From Streptomyces griseoluteus (GTDB lineage: Bacteria > Actinomycetota > Actinomycetes > Streptomycetales > Streptomycetaceae), in NCBI GenBank assembly GCA_000717735.1, contig JOBE01000039.1, positions 9,570 to 73,569 on the forward strand: 64,000 nt of DNA. The letters run 5' to 3'. Positions 1 to 8,631 of the stretch are shown in pieces. The notes beneath the pieces were generated by a model. That model did not search any database, was not told where the DNA came from, and saw only the letters and a program-made list of their open reading frames with translations. Numbering within the stretch: position 1 is the first letter of the stretch; each line of letters begins with the position of its first letter. Made by a program: the position numbers and the translations under genes.

Positions 1-1
1 C

Positions 2-58
2 CTGGACGCGCTGGAGCCCGGCACCGGCGCCGCGCCGACGCTGCCGGCCCAGAGCTGA
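2..58 (+). CDS. C-terminal tail of an upstream protein (partial)
   Basis: The first bases read in frame as an 18-residue tail rich in Ala, Pro and Gly, ending in Gln-Ser and a TGA stop at 56-58. The composition and third-position GC fit a real Streptomyces reading frame. The rest lies outside the window. In Streptomyces the gene before ftsK is often a response regulator, but nothing in these few codons can confirm that. Confidence 0.45.
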   Translation: MDALEPGTGAAPTLPAQS

Positions 59-171
59 CCCGCCGTCACCGGGGCGTCGCAGCCGCGCGGTCCGTCATGA
101 TGCGGCGTCAGCTCGACGCCACCGCAGGGGCGACACGAACGGGTGAGGCGGACAGCCGGACCTCACACCGG

Positions 172-177
172 TAACCT
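172..177 (+). promoter_or_regulatory. putative -10 box of a leaderless ftsK transcript
   Basis: TAACCT lies exactly seven bases before the ATG at 185 and no Shine-Dalgarno sequence is present. This TAnnnT-N7-start arrangement recurs before several other genes in the window and is typical of leaderless actinobacterial mRNAs. Confidence 0.45.
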
Positions 178-184
178 CGGCACC

Positions 185-3013
185 ATGGCTTCACGTACGT
201 CCGGCAAGGGTTCCCAGGGCACGGCGGGCACCGCAAAGCCGCGCGCCGGCCGTACGACGGGCGCCGCGAAGAAAGCGGCACCCGCGAAGCCCCCCGTCAA
301 GCCGCCCGCGAAGAAGGCACCGGCCAAGAAGGCCGCGCCCGCCAAGCGGGCGCCCGCGCGGAAGACGGCGGCGAAGAAGGCCCCGCCCCGGCCCGCGCCG
401 TCCCCCACCGGGGGTGTGTACCGGCTCGCCCGCGGTGCCTGGCTCGGTCTCGCCCACGCGGTGGGGGCGATCTTCCGGGGGATAGGGCGTGGTGCCAAGG
501 GCCTCGACCCGGCCCACCGCAAGGACGGGCTCGCGCTGCTCCTCCTCGGCCTCGCGCTGATCGTCGCCGCGGGCACCTGGTCCAACCTCCGCGGGCCCGT
601 CGGCGACCTCGTCGAGATGCTGGTGACCGGGTCCTTCGGCCGGCTCGATCTGCTCGTACCGCTGCTCCTGGGCGCGATCGGTGTGCGGCTGATCCTCTAT
701 CCGGAGAAGCCCGAGGCCAACGGCCGGATCAGCATCGGCCTCTCCGCGCTGGTCATCGGTGTCCTCGGCCAGGTCCACATCGCCTGCGGTTCGCCGGGGC
801 GCGGGGACGGCAGCGAGGCCATGCAGGACGCCGGCGGCCTGATCGGCTGGGCCGCGTCCCAGCCCCTCGTCTTCATGATGGGCGAGGTCCTGGCCGTACC
901 CATGCTGGTGCTGCTCACGATCTTCGGGCTGCTCGTCGTCACCGCCACCCCCGTCAACGCGATCCCGCAGCGGTTGCGCGCCCTCGGCGCCAGGCTTGGC
1001 ATCGTCGAACCCGCGTACGACCCGGCGGCGGACCGCGGCGAGGATCGGGAGGGGTACGAGGGGTACGACGAGGAGTGGCGGGAGGCGCGACCGCGGCCCC
1101 GGCCCGTCCGGCGCCGCGCGGCCGGCCCGGCGGAGCCGTACGACGTGGACCGGGCCGAGGAGGAGATGCTGGAGCGGCGCGGGCGTGCGGCGCGGCGCCC
1201 CTCCGAGCGGCCCGCCTTCGACCACGGCCTCGACCCGGTGGACGTCGCCGCGGCGGCCGCCGCCGCGCTCGACGGCGCGGTGCTCAACGGCATGCCGCCC
1301 TCGCCGATCGTCGCCGACCTGACCAGGGACGTCACCGCCGAGCGGAAGGCCGCGAAGGCCGCCGCCGCGAAGGGTGCCGGGGAGGTGGTGGAAGCGGGGG
1401 CCGGGGCCGCTCCCGTGCCGCCGGCCCGTGGTGGGGACCAGCGGCCCGGCGGAGGCGTACCGGATCTGACCAAGCCCGCGCCCGAGCCGACCGATCTGCC
1501 GCCCCGGGCCGAGCAGCTCCAGCTGTCCGGCGACATCACGTACTCCCTGCCCTCGCTCGACCTGCTCGAGCGGGGCGGGCCGGGCAAGACGCGCAGTGCC
1601 GCCAACGACGCCGTGGTGGACGCGCTGACCAACGTCTTCACCGAGTTCAAGGTCGACGCGGCCGTCACCGGCTTCACCCGGGGGCCGACGGTCACCCGGT
1701 ACGAGGTCGAGCTCGGGCCCGCCGTGAAGGTCGAGAAGATCACGGCCCTGACCAAGAACATCGCGTACGCCGTCGCCTCCCCCGACGTGCGGATCATCTC
1801 GCCGATCCCCGGCAAGTCCGCGGTCGGCATCGAGATCCCGAACAGCGACCGGGAGATGGTCAACCTCGGAGACGTGCTGCGGCTCGCCGCCGCGGCCGAG
1901 GACGACCACCCGATGCTGGTGGCGCTCGGCAAGAACGTCGAGGGCGGCTACGAGATGGCCAACCTGGCGAAGATGCCGCACGTCCTGGTGGCGGGCGCCA
2001 CCGGCTCCGGCAAGTCCTCGTGCATCAACTGCCTGATCACCTCGATCATGATAAGAGCGACCCCGGAGGACGTCCGGATGGTCCTGGTCGACCCCAAGCG
2101 GGTCGAGCTCACCGCGTACGAGGGCATCCCGCACCTGATCACCCCGATCATCACCAACCCCAAGCGGGCCGCCGAGGCCCTCCAGTGGGTGGTGAAGGAG
2201 ATGGACCTCCGCTACGACGACCTGGCCGCCTTCGGCTACCGGCACATCGACGACTTCAACCAGGCGATCCGGGACGGCAAGATCAAGCTGCCCGAGGGCA
2301 GCGAACGGGAGCTCAACCCGTATCCGTACCTGCTCGTCATCGTCGACGAGCTCGCCGACCTGATGATGGTGGCGCCCCGGGACGTCGAGGACTCGATCGT
2401 GCGCATCACGCAGCTCGCGCGCGCCGCCGGCATCCATCTGGTGCTCGCCACCCAGCGGCCGTCCGTGGACGTCGTCACCGGTCTCATCAAGGCGAACGTG
2501 CCGTCCCGGCTCGCCTTCGCGACCTCCTCGCTCGCCGACAGCCGCGTCATCCTCGACCAGCCCGGCGCCGAGAAGCTCATCGGGAAGGGTGACGGTCTGT
2601 TCCTGCCGATGGGTGCCAACAAGCCCGTCCGCATGCAGGGGGCCTTCGTCACCGAGGCCGAGGTCGCGGCCGTCGTGCAGCACTGCAAGGACCAGATGAC
2701 CCCGGTCTTCCGGGAGGACGTCACCGTCGGCACCAAGCAGCGCAAGGAGATCGACGAGGACATCGGCGACGACCTCGATCTGCTGTGCCAGGCCGCCGAA
2801 CTCGTCGTCTCCACGCAGTTCGGCTCCACGTCGATGCTCCAGCGGAAGCTGCGCGTCGGCTTCGCGAAGGCCGGCCGGCTGATGGACCTGATGGAGTCCC
2901 GGAACATCGTCGGGCCGAGCGAGGGCTCGAAGGCACGTGACGTGCTCGTCAAGCCCGACGAGTTGGACGGGGTGCTCGCCGTCATCCGCGGGGAGTCGCT
3001 TTCGGGGGAGTAG
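185..3013 (+). CDS. ftsK: DNA translocase FtsK (SpoIIIE/FtsK)
   Basis: This 942-residue protein is a septal DNA pump that clears chromosomes from closing septa; in Streptomyces that means mainly sporulation septa. The N-terminus (about 15-75) is a basic Lys-Ala-Pro tail built of PAKKA-like repeats. Membrane segments follow between about 110 and 265, then a long charged linker to about 470. The RecA-like motor has Walker A GATGSGKSS at 604-612 and Walker B LLVIVDELADL near 716-726. A winged-helix gamma domain that reads KOPS-type sites is at about 862-930. The ATG at 185 is preferred over the GTG at 143 because it matches the usual MASRTS-type start and has a -10 box seven bases upstream. Confidence 0.95.
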   Translation: MASRTSGKGSQGTAGTAKPRAGRTTGAAKKAAPAKPPVKPPAKKAPAKKAAPAKRAPARKTAAKKAPPRPAPSPTGGVYRLARGAWLGLAHAVGAIFRGIGRGAKGLDPAHRKDGLALLLLGLALIVAAGTWSNLRGPVGDLVEMLVTGSFGRLDLLVPLLLGAIGVRLILYPEKPEANGRISIGLSALVIGVLGQVHIACGSPGRGDGSEAMQDAGGLIGWAASQPLVFMMGEVLAVPMLVLLTIFGLLVVTATPVNAIPQRLRALGARLGIVEPAYDPAADRGEDREGYEGYDEEWREARPRPRPVRRRAAGPAEPYDVDRAEEEMLERRGRAARRPSERPAFDHGLDPVDVAAAAAAALDGAVLNGMPPSPIVADLTRDVTAERKAAKAAAAKGAGEVVEAGAGAAPVPPARGGDQRPGGGVPDLTKPAPEPTDLPPRAEQLQLSGDITYSLPSLDLLERGGPGKTRSAANDAVVDALTNVFTEFKVDAAVTGFTRGPTVTRYEVELGPAVKVEKITALTKNIAYAVASPDVRIISPIPGKSAVGIEIPNSDREMVNLGDVLRLAAAAEDDHPMLVALGKNVEGGYEMANLAKMPHVLVAGATGSGKSSCINCLITSIMIRATPEDVRMVLVDPKRVELTAYEGIPHLITPIITNPKRAAEALQWVVKEMDLRYDDLAAFGYRHIDDFNQAIRDGKIKLPEGSERELNPYPYLLVIVDELADLMMVAPRDVEDSIVRITQLARAAGIHLVLATQRPSVDVVTGLIKANVPSRLAFATSSLADSRVILDQPGAEKLIGKGDGLFLPMGANKPVRMQGAFVTEAEVAAVVQHCKDQMTPVFREDVTVGTKQRKEIDEDIGDDLDLLCQAAELVVSTQFGSTSMLQRKLRVGFAKAGRLMDLMESRNIVGPSEGSKARDVLVKPDELDGVLAVIRGESLSGE

Positions 3014-3115
3014 CGGGTGCGCGGACGGGGAGCAGCCGGGGAGTGGCGCCGGTGTGGGGAGTGGGCGCGGGGCGGCGGGGTACGCGATCGAGACCTGGCC
3101 GAGACTCACTCGTAA

Positions 3116-3139
3116 GGGAACGGAGGGCAACCGTTTCCC
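3116..3139. repeat. inverted repeat upstream of the rodZ-like gene
   Basis: GGGAACGG at 3116-3123 faces CCGTTTCCC at 3131-3139, an imperfect palindrome with one bulged base. It lies about 150 bases before the start of the HTH membrane protein in an otherwise featureless 272-base gap. It could be an operator; no matching regulator can be named. Confidence 0.3.
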
Positions 3140-3285
3140 CTGGCCGTACGTCAAGTTGGAAGGAGGGACAGAAGGATGTCCCATCCTCATGGCGTACAAA
3201 CAGCACCCGCCCGGTTGCCCCACCCTTTCGTACCACCCATAGACTGAACGTCCAGCAGGTGGCTACACGCTCGAAAGGCGCTCTC

Positions 3286-4110
3286 GTGTCCATCGGCAAC
3301 TCCCCCGAAGACGACCGGACCTTCCCGGCAGACGACCGGGACTCGATCGGTCGCGCTCTCCAGCAGACCCGCATCGCCGCCGGTCTCACCGTCGAAGAGG
3401 TCAGTGCCTCCACCCGTGTCCGGATCCCGATCGTGCACGCCATCGAGGAGGACGACTTCTCGCGGTGCGGCGGCGACGTCTACGCCCGCGGGCACATCCG
3501 TACCCTCGCGCGCGCCGTCGGCCTCGATCCGGCAGCGCTGATCGAGCAGTACGACGCCGAGCACGGTGGCCGTCCCGCGCCCACCCCCGCCGCCCCGCTG
3601 TTCGAGGCGGAACGCATCCGCCCCGAGCCGCGCCGGCCCAACTGGACCGCCGCGATGGTCGCGGCCATCGTCGCCGTCGTCGGTTTCGTCGGCTTCACGA
3701 TGTTCAACGGCAACGAGGCTCCGAAGGGCACCACCACCGCCGACGGCGGCCCGGCGCCCGCGCCGGAGAAGGCCACCTCCGCCGCTAAGCCCACGCCCGT
3801 CAAGCCCGCCCCGAAGCCGACCGAGAGCGCCATCGCCGCCGTCCCGCAGGACAAGGTGACGGTCAAGCTCTCCGCGATCGACGACAAGAGCTGGATCTCG
3901 GCCAAGGGCCACGACGGCAAGCTGCTCTTCGACGGCCTCCTCCTCGAGGGGGAGTCGAAGACCTTCCAGGACGACGAGCGCATCGACCTGGTGCTCGGCA
4001 ACGCCGGCGCGATCGAGCTCCACGTGAACGGCAAGAAGATCGCGGACAAGTTCGAATCCGGCCAGGTCGAGCGGCTGACCTACACCAAGGGCGACCCCGA
4101 GGCGGGCTGA
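3286..4110 (+). CDS. RodZ-like helix-turn-helix membrane protein
   Basis: The 274-residue protein has a cytoplasmic HTH_25-type domain at about 15-85, containing the run ALQQTRIAAGLTVEEVSAST. A Pro/Arg spacer and one membrane helix at about 123-145 follow. Next come a Thr/Pro/Lys-rich linker and an extracellular DUF4115-type beta domain at about 185-265. This is the architecture of RodZ, the cytoskeletal adaptor that links MreB to the wall-elongation machinery. The GTG at 3286 is chosen because GAAAGG lies just upstream and the HTH domain starts soon after; the open frame runs back to 3043 without similar support. It lies between ftsK and rimO, as I recall for Streptomyces. Confidence 0.85.
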   Translation: MSIGNSPEDDRTFPADDRDSIGRALQQTRIAAGLTVEEVSASTRVRIPIVHAIEEDDFSRCGGDVYARGHIRTLARAVGLDPAALIEQYDAEHGGRPAPTPAAPLFEAERIRPEPRRPNWTAAMVAAIVAVVGFVGFTMFNGNEAPKGTTTADGGPAPAPEKATSAAKPTPVKPAPKPTESAIAAVPQDKVTVKLSAIDDKSWISAKGHDGKLLFDGLLLEGESKTFQDDERIDLVLGNAGAIELHVNGKKIADKFESGQVERLTYTKGDPEAG

Positions 4111-4187
4111 GCCCCGTGATCCCGGTCCCGATGTGACCTCTGTCGCGCAGGTGAACCCTGCGCGACGGGGGAACGGCCGGGACGAAG

Positions 4188-4193
4188 TAGTCT
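4188..4193 (+). promoter_or_regulatory. putative -10 box of a leaderless rimO transcript
   Basis: TAGTCT sits seven bases before the ATG at 4201 and no ribosome binding site is visible. It would give transcription start at or next to the A of the start codon. Confidence 0.5.
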
Positions 4194-4200
4194 TGAGTCC

Positions 4201-5688
4201 ATGCCCGAACGCCGTACCGTCGCCCTTGTCACTCTTGGCTGCGCCCGTAACGAGGTGGACTCGGAGGAGCTCGCAGGCCGCTTGGCAGCGGACGGCTGGG
4301 AGCTCGTCGAGAACGCCGAAGAAGCGGACGTCGCCGTCGTCAACACCTGTGGATTCGTCGAAGCCGCCAAGAAGGACTCCGTCGACGCCCTGCTCGAAGC
4401 CAATGATCTGAAGGACCACGGCAAGACCCAGGCCGTGGTCGCCGTCGGCTGTATGGCCGAGCGGTACGGCAAGGAACTCGCCGAGGCCCTCCCGGAGGCC
4501 GACGGCGTCCTCGGCTTCGACGACTACGCCGACATCTCCAACCGCCTCCAGACCATCCTCAACGGTGGCAGCGTCGAGGCCCACACCCCGCGTGACCGGC
4601 GCAAGCTGCTGCCGCTCTCGCCCGTGGAGCGCCAGGAGGCCGCCGCGGCCGTGGCCCTGCCGGGACACGGCTCCGTGGACGTTCCCGAGGCCCCCGCCGA
4701 CCTTCCCGAGGGCGTCGCGCCCGCCTCAGGGCCGCGTGCACCCCTCCGGCGCCGTCTGGACAGCAGCCCCGTCGCCTCCGTGAAGCTGGCCTCCGGCTGC
4801 GACCGCCGCTGCTCCTTCTGCGCCATCCCCTCCTTCCGCGGCTCCTTCGTCTCGCGCCGTCCCTCGGACGTCCTGAACGAGACGCGCTGGCTCGCCGAGC
4901 AGGGGGTGAAGGAGGTCATGCTGGTCTCCGAGAACAACACCTCCTACGGCAAGGACCTCGGCGACATCCGGCTCCTGGAGAGCCTGCTGCCCGAGCTGGC
5001 CGCCGTGGACGGCATCGAGCGCGTCCGCGTCAGCTACCTCCAGCCCGCCGAGATGCGCCCCGGCCTGATCGACGTCCTCACGTCGACCGAGAAGGTCGTG
5101 CCCTACTTCGACCTGTCCTTCCAGCACAGCGCCCCGGACGTGCTGCGGGCCATGCGCCGCTTCGGCGACACCGACCGCTTCCTGGAGCTCCTGGAGACCA
5201 TCCGCTCCAAGGCCCCCACGGCCGGTGCCCGCTCCAACTTCATCGTCGGCTTCCCGGGCGAGACCGAAGCGGACTTCGCCGAGCTGGAGCGCTTCGTCAC
5301 CCACGCCCGGCTCGACGCCATCGGCGTCTTCGGCTACTCCGACGAGGACGGCACCGAGGCCGCCACGTACGAGCACAAGCTCGACCAGGACGTCGTCGAC
5401 GCCCGGCTCGCCCACCTCTCCCGGCTCGCCGAGGAGCTCACCGCACAGCGCGCGGAGGAGCGGATCGGAGAGACCCTTGAAGTACTGGTCGAATCCGTGG
5501 ACGAGGAGGACGGCGTGATCGGCCGCGCCGCCCACCAGGCCCCCGAGACCGACGGGCAGGTGGTTCTCACCACGGCCGACGGTATGAACCCTGACCTGAC
5601 CCCGGGCCGTATGGTCAGTGCGAAGGTCGTCGGCACGGAAGGCGTCGACCTGGTGGCCGAGTGTCTTTTCGAGGAGGCGGGCAGATGA
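4201..5688 (+). CDS. rimO: Ribosomal protein S12 methylthiotransferase RimO
   Basis: RimO is a radical-SAM enzyme that adds a methylthio group to an aspartate of ribosomal protein S12. The N-terminal UPF0004 domain carries three cluster cysteines at C14, about C50 and about C84. The radical-SAM motif CDRRCSFC gives C200, C204 and C207. The C-terminus (about 425-490) fits a TRAM domain. At 495 residues it is longer than the roughly 440 of enterobacterial RimO. The extra length is a Pro/Ala-rich insert at about 140-190, between the two cluster domains. It is the paralogue of the MiaB encoded at 47525. The stop codon overlaps the pgsA start. Confidence 0.95.
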   Translation: MPERRTVALVTLGCARNEVDSEELAGRLAADGWELVENAEEADVAVVNTCGFVEAAKKDSVDALLEANDLKDHGKTQAVVAVGCMAERYGKELAEALPEADGVLGFDDYADISNRLQTILNGGSVEAHTPRDRRKLLPLSPVERQEAAAAVALPGHGSVDVPEAPADLPEGVAPASGPRAPLRRRLDSSPVASVKLASGCDRRCSFCAIPSFRGSFVSRRPSDVLNETRWLAEQGVKEVMLVSENNTSYGKDLGDIRLLESLLPELAAVDGIERVRVSYLQPAEMRPGLIDVLTSTEKVVPYFDLSFQHSAPDVLRAMRRFGDTDRFLELLETIRSKAPTAGARSNFIVGFPGETEADFAELERFVTHARLDAIGVFGYSDEDGTEAATYEHKLDQDVVDARLAHLSRLAEELTAQRAEERIGETLEVLVESVDEEDGVIGRAAHQAPETDGQVVLTTADGMNPDLTPGRMVSAKVVGTEGVDLVAECLFEEAGR

Positions 5689-6359
5689 CCGGAGTCCCGG
5701 CATCCGCGACGGGCGAGACCGGAAGGCCGGCGCCCCGCGGCAAGCTGGGCGCGGCGGCCGTCAACCAGGCCAGCCTGTGGAACATCGCGAACATCCTCAC
5801 CATGATCCGGCTGGTTCTCGTGCCGGGATTCGTGCTGCTGCTGTTCCAGGACGGCGGCCACGACCCCGCCTGGCGTGCCTGGGCATGGGCGGCGTTCGCC
5901 GTCGCCATGATCACGGATGTCTTCGACGGGCACCTCGCCCGTGCGTACAACCTGGTCACGGACTTCGGGAAGATCGCCGACCCGATCGCCGACAAGGCGA
6001 TCATGGCGGCCGGACTCATCTCCCTGTCCGTCCTGGGGGACCTGCCCTGGTGGGTCACCGGGGTCATCCTGGCCCGCGAACTGGGGATCACCCTGATGCG
6101 GTTCTGGGTGATCCGGCACGGGATCATCCCTGCCAGCCGCGGCGGCAAGATGAAGACGCTGGCCCAGGGCACGGCGGTCGGCATGTACGTGCTGATGCTC
6201 ACCGGTCCCCTGGCCACCCTGCGCTTCTGGGTGATGGCGGTGGCCGTCGTGCTGACGGTCGTCACCGGTCTGGACTACGTACGACAGGCGGTCGTGCTGC
6301 GCCGCAAGGGGCTCGCAGAGGAGCGGGCTGCGGCGCGGTCGGAGACGGCGACGCGATGA
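5685..6359 (+). CDS. pgsA: CDP-diacylglycerol--glycerol-3-phosphate 3-phosphatidyltransferase
   Basis: This 224-residue membrane enzyme makes phosphatidylglycerol phosphate, the committed step toward phosphatidylglycerol and cardiolipin. The CDP-alcohol phosphotransferase signature is complete: D-x2-DG-x2-AR, eight residues, then G-x3-D-x3-D, within about residues 84-110. Several hydrophobic helices surround it. The ATG at 5685 overlaps the rimO stop as ATGA, and GAGGAGG at 5671-5677 is a strong ribosome binding site, so the upstream in-frame start at 5661 is rejected. The gene ends in an ATGA overlap with cinA. Confidence 0.93.
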   Translation: MTGVPASATGETGRPAPRGKLGAAAVNQASLWNIANILTMIRLVLVPGFVLLLFQDGGHDPAWRAWAWAAFAVAMITDVFDGHLARAYNLVTDFGKIADPIADKAIMAAGLISLSVLGDLPWWVTGVILARELGITLMRFWVIRHGIIPASRGGKMKTLAQGTAVGMYVLMLTGPLATLRFWVMAVAVVLTVVTGLDYVRQAVVLRRKGLAEERAAARSETATR

Positions 6360-6877
6360 CCGAGGCCGCCCGGGTGCTGGCACTGCTGGCGGAGCGTGGT
6401 CACACGCTGGCCGTCGCCGAGTCGCTCACGGGTGGTCTGGTGGCCGCCGAGCTGACCGGGGTGCCCGGAGCCTCGGCCGCCTTCCGGGGGTCCGTCACGG
6501 CCTACGCCACGGCCCTCAAGCGGGAACTGCTCGGTGTCGACGGGGGCCTCCTCGCGGAGCGCGGGGCGGTGGACCCGGAGGTCGCGCTGCAGATGGCGGC
6601 CGGTGTGCGGGACCGGCTCGGCGCCGACTGGGGTGTCTCGACGACCGGGGTGGCGGGGCCCGACCCGCAGGACGGACAGGCGGTCGGGACCGTCTACGTG
6701 GCGGTCGCGGGACCGGCCGCGACGGGCGCCGGCGCGGGGAAAGTGGTCTCGTTGAGGTTGAACGGCGCCCGTGCGGAAATCCGTAGAGAGAGTGTACGGA
6801 GCGTGCTGGAACTGCTCCTTGAGGAACTCTCGGGAAATGCGCGGGCACAGGATACGGAACACAACGGGGGGAATTGA
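6356..6877 (+). CDS. cinA: CinA C-terminal domain protein (nicotinamide-nucleotide amidohydrolase, PncC type)
   Basis: The 173-residue protein consists only of the CinA C-terminal domain, recognised by AESLTGG near residue 22 and by VSTTGVAGPDPQDG further on. This domain deamidates nicotinamide mononucleotide and recycles pyridine nucleotides. The N-terminal MoaB-like half found in some CinA proteins is absent, as is usual for PncC-type proteins. The ATG overlaps the pgsA stop, so translation is probably coupled. The DNA-damage name is historical, and no competence role should be inferred here. Confidence 0.9.
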   Translation: MTEAARVLALLAERGHTLAVAESLTGGLVAAELTGVPGASAAFRGSVTAYATALKRELLGVDGGLLAERGAVDPEVALQMAAGVRDRLGADWGVSTTGVAGPDPQDGQAVGTVYVAVAGPAATGAGAGKVVSLRLNGARAEIRRESVRSVLELLLEELSGNARAQDTEHNGGN

Positions 6878-6990
6878 TGTTTGCAGCCCTGAGTGAACAC
6901 GACATCGCTCCCCGCACGGCCGCAGCGCGAGGCGGTACGGTGGGGCGTGAAGGATGCGGCTACGCGGTCCGAGGAGGGAGCCACCGATGA
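6877..6990 (+). CDS. possible 37-codon ORF bridging cinA and clgR
   Basis: An ATG at 6877 shares its first base with the cinA stop and is preceded by a run of six G (6866-6871), a plausible ribosome binding site. The frame runs 37 codons and ends at a TGA that overlaps the clgR ATG as ATGA. The predicted peptide is basic and Gly/Arg-rich, with no recognisable domain. It may be a coupling ORF that carries ribosomes from cinA to clgR, or simply chance in a GC-rich gap. Codon usage is not decisive in so short a stretch. Confidence 0.3.
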   Translation: MFAALSEHDIAPRTAAARGGTVGREGCGYAVRGGSHR

Positions 6991-7370
6991 TTCTGCTCCG
7001 TCGCCTGTTGGGTGACGTGCTGCGTCGGCAGCGCCAGCGCCAAGGCCGTACTCTGCGCGAAGTCTCCTCGTCCGCCCGAGTCTCGCTCGGCTATCTCTCC
7101 GAGGTGGAGCGGGGGCAGAAGGAGGCTTCCTCCGAGCTGCTCTCCGCGATCTGCGACGCGCTGGACGTACGGATGTCCGAGCTCATGCGTGAAGTGAGCG
7201 ACGAACTGTCACTGGCCGAACTGGCCGAGTCGGCACGGGCGAGCGAACCGGTGCCGACGCCGGTGCGCCCGATGCTCAACTCGGTGTCGGTGACGTCGGT
7301 GGCGGGTGTGCCCACCGGGCGGGTGACCATCAAGGCACCCGCGGAAGCGGTGGACGTCGTCGCTGCCTGA
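6987..7370 (+). CDS. clgR: ClgR, XRE-family activator of clp/lon protease genes
   Basis: The 127-residue protein has one XRE/Cro HTH domain at about 12-66, including [17 protein letters not shown]. ClgR activates the clpP1clpP2, clpC and lon genes in actinobacteria, and in Streptomyces is itself a substrate of Clp proteolysis. The C-terminus ends Asp-Val-Val-Ala-Ala, an SsrA-like ClpX-type degron, which agrees with that control. The ATG at 6987 has GAGGAGGGAG at 6971-6980. It closes the rimO-pgsA-cinA run and is followed by a strong terminator. Confidence 0.9.
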   Translation: MILLRRLLGDVLRRQRQRQGRTLREVSSSARVSLGYLSEVERGQKEASSELLSAICDALDVRMSELMREVSDELSLAELAESARASEPVPTPVRPMLNSVSVTSVAGVPTGRVTIKAPAEAVDVVAA

Positions 7371-7383
7371 CCGAAGTGGGGCG

Positions 7384-7428
7384 AAGCCCCGGTCGGTGCC
7401 TCTTCGTGAGGTGCTGACCGGGGCTTTT
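7384..7428 (+). terminator. Rho-independent terminator after clgR
   Basis: AAGCCCCGGTC at 7384-7394 pairs with GACCGGGGCTT at 7415-7425. An inner imperfect stem surrounds TTCG, and a short T-run follows. It lies 14 bases after the clgR stop and ends the operon. Confidence 0.85.
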
Positions 7429-7614
7429 CTCCTTTTTTCGGTGACCTGTCTCTCTTTTGTTGATTTTGGTGTCAATTGCTTGAGATGCCGGGATCCGGTG
7501 TGCCGTGCCATGGTGGGGGGACGCACGACTGGGCCGTGCGCGCCGGGTTTTGCCTCCGGTGCGCCCTCCCGCAGGGTGATTCTGCCGGTCTAGCGTCGAC
7601 CGCAGGAGGCGGCC

Positions 7615-7884
7615 ATGGTACGGCGACGGGTTACGCCGGCGACGCTCGCGCTGGTCGCGATCGGGCTGGCGGCCGGGGGGCTCTGGTGGTGGGCGGTGCT
7701 GCGCCTGCTCCTCGCGCCCGGGGAGACCGGTCCTGTCGAGGGGGCGGTGGCCGCGGGAGGCTGGGGCCTGAGCCTGCTGCCGGTGCACGTGGCCGCCGCG
7801 ACGCGGCGGCCGGGCGTGCTCGGGCGGCGCGTCACCAGGGCATCGCGACGCCGCCGTTGGGGCGCAGGATCTGGCCTGTCGTGA
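7615..7884 (+). CDS. small predicted membrane protein
   Basis: The 89-residue protein has two hydrophobic segments, about 8-32 (containing GLAAGGLWWWAVL) and about 42-62, and a basic Arg-rich tail. GGAGG sits just before the ATG. No family is recognised. It stands alone between the clgR terminator and the convergent dehydrogenase, and its last 53 bases overlap that gene's 3' end. The 186-base gap before it contains an AT-richer patch (about 7437-7485) that could hold its promoter. Confidence 0.6.
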   Translation: MVRRRVTPATLALVAIGLAAGGLWWWAVLRLLLAPGETGPVEGAVAAGGWGLSLLPVHVAAATRRPGVLGRRVTRASRRRRWGAGSGLS

Positions 7885-8599
7885 ACGCGGAGGCGTCCGA
7901 CGCGAGGTGCAGGACCGCGTGCGCGATGTCCTGGGCCTCCCCGACCCGGCCCAGCGGCGAATGACGGATCATCGCGGCTTCCGCCTGCTGCTGGGCGGCC
8001 GGTTCATGGCGGTCCGTCATGGGGGTGCGGATCCAGCCCGGGGCGACCGCGTTGACCCGGATGCCGTACCGGCCGGCCTCCGTCGCCAGCGTCTTCGTCA
8101 GTTGGACCACGGCCGCCTTCGTGACGCTGTAGCAGAGCAGCCCGGGGCTCGCGGTGTCCATCGCGCCCGAGGCCATCGTGACGATCGAACCCGGGACGCC
8201 CGCGGCGATCATCGAGCGGGCCGCCTCCTGGCACGCGTACAGCACGCCCTTGAAATTGACGGCGAGGACGCGGTCGAGGTCCTCGTCGCGGGTCTCCAGG
8301 ACCGAACTCGTGTGCATGATCCCCGCGACCGCGGCCATGACGTGGAGGGGGCCCGCGGCGCGGACGGCGGCGGCGAGGGCGGTGCGGTCGGTGACGTCGA
8401 GGGTGTGGGGGTGGGCGGCGCCGCCCTCGCGCGCGGTCATGGCCACGGTGTCCAGGAGTCCGGCCTCGTCCCGGTCCGCGCAGTGCACGGTGGCACCGGC
8501 CTGGGCGAGGAGGACGGCCGTCGCGCGGCCGATGCCGCTCGCGGCGCCCGTGACGAACGCGGTGCGGCCGGTGAGGTCGTACGCGGGAAGTGTCGTCAT
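7832..8599 (-). CDS. short-chain dehydrogenase/reductase (SDR family)
   Basis: The 255-residue classical SDR has the NAD(P)-binding loop TGAASGIGRA near residues 16-25 and the catalytic YSVTK motif with a serine upstream (TMASGAMDTAS). The usual NNAG turn reads AVAG. It should reduce or oxidise a carbonyl or alcohol; the substrate cannot be predicted. It begins 32 bases after the glycosylase on the same strand, so it is probably the last gene of an lhr-nei-SDR unit. That position may be only read-through. Confidence 0.88.
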   Translation of the reverse strand: MTTLPAYDLTGRTAFVTGAASGIGRATAVLLAQAGATVHCADRDEAGLLDTVAMTAREGGAAHPHTLDVTDRTALAAAVRAAGPLHVMAAVAGIMHTSSVLETRDEDLDRVLAVNFKGVLYACQEAARSMIAAGVPGSIVTMASGAMDTASPGLLCYSVTKAAVVQLTKTLATEAGRYGIRVNAVAPGWIRTPMTDRHEPAAQQQAEAAMIRHSPLGRVGEAQDIAHAVLHLASDASAFTTGQILRPNGGVAMPW

Positions 8600-8631
8600 G
8601 TCCGGACGGTACGGCCAGATCTGACGGACCG

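Noticed and set aside
6879..6900. possible ClgR operator (TGTTTGC ... GTGAACA) before clgR
   Set aside because: The half-sites and spacing do not fit the ClgR site as I know it, and the sequence lies inside the candidate 37-codon ORF.
7396..7593. 65-codon frame starting inside the clgR terminator
   Set aside because: It begins within the terminator hairpin, lacks a ribosome binding site and gives no recognisable protein.
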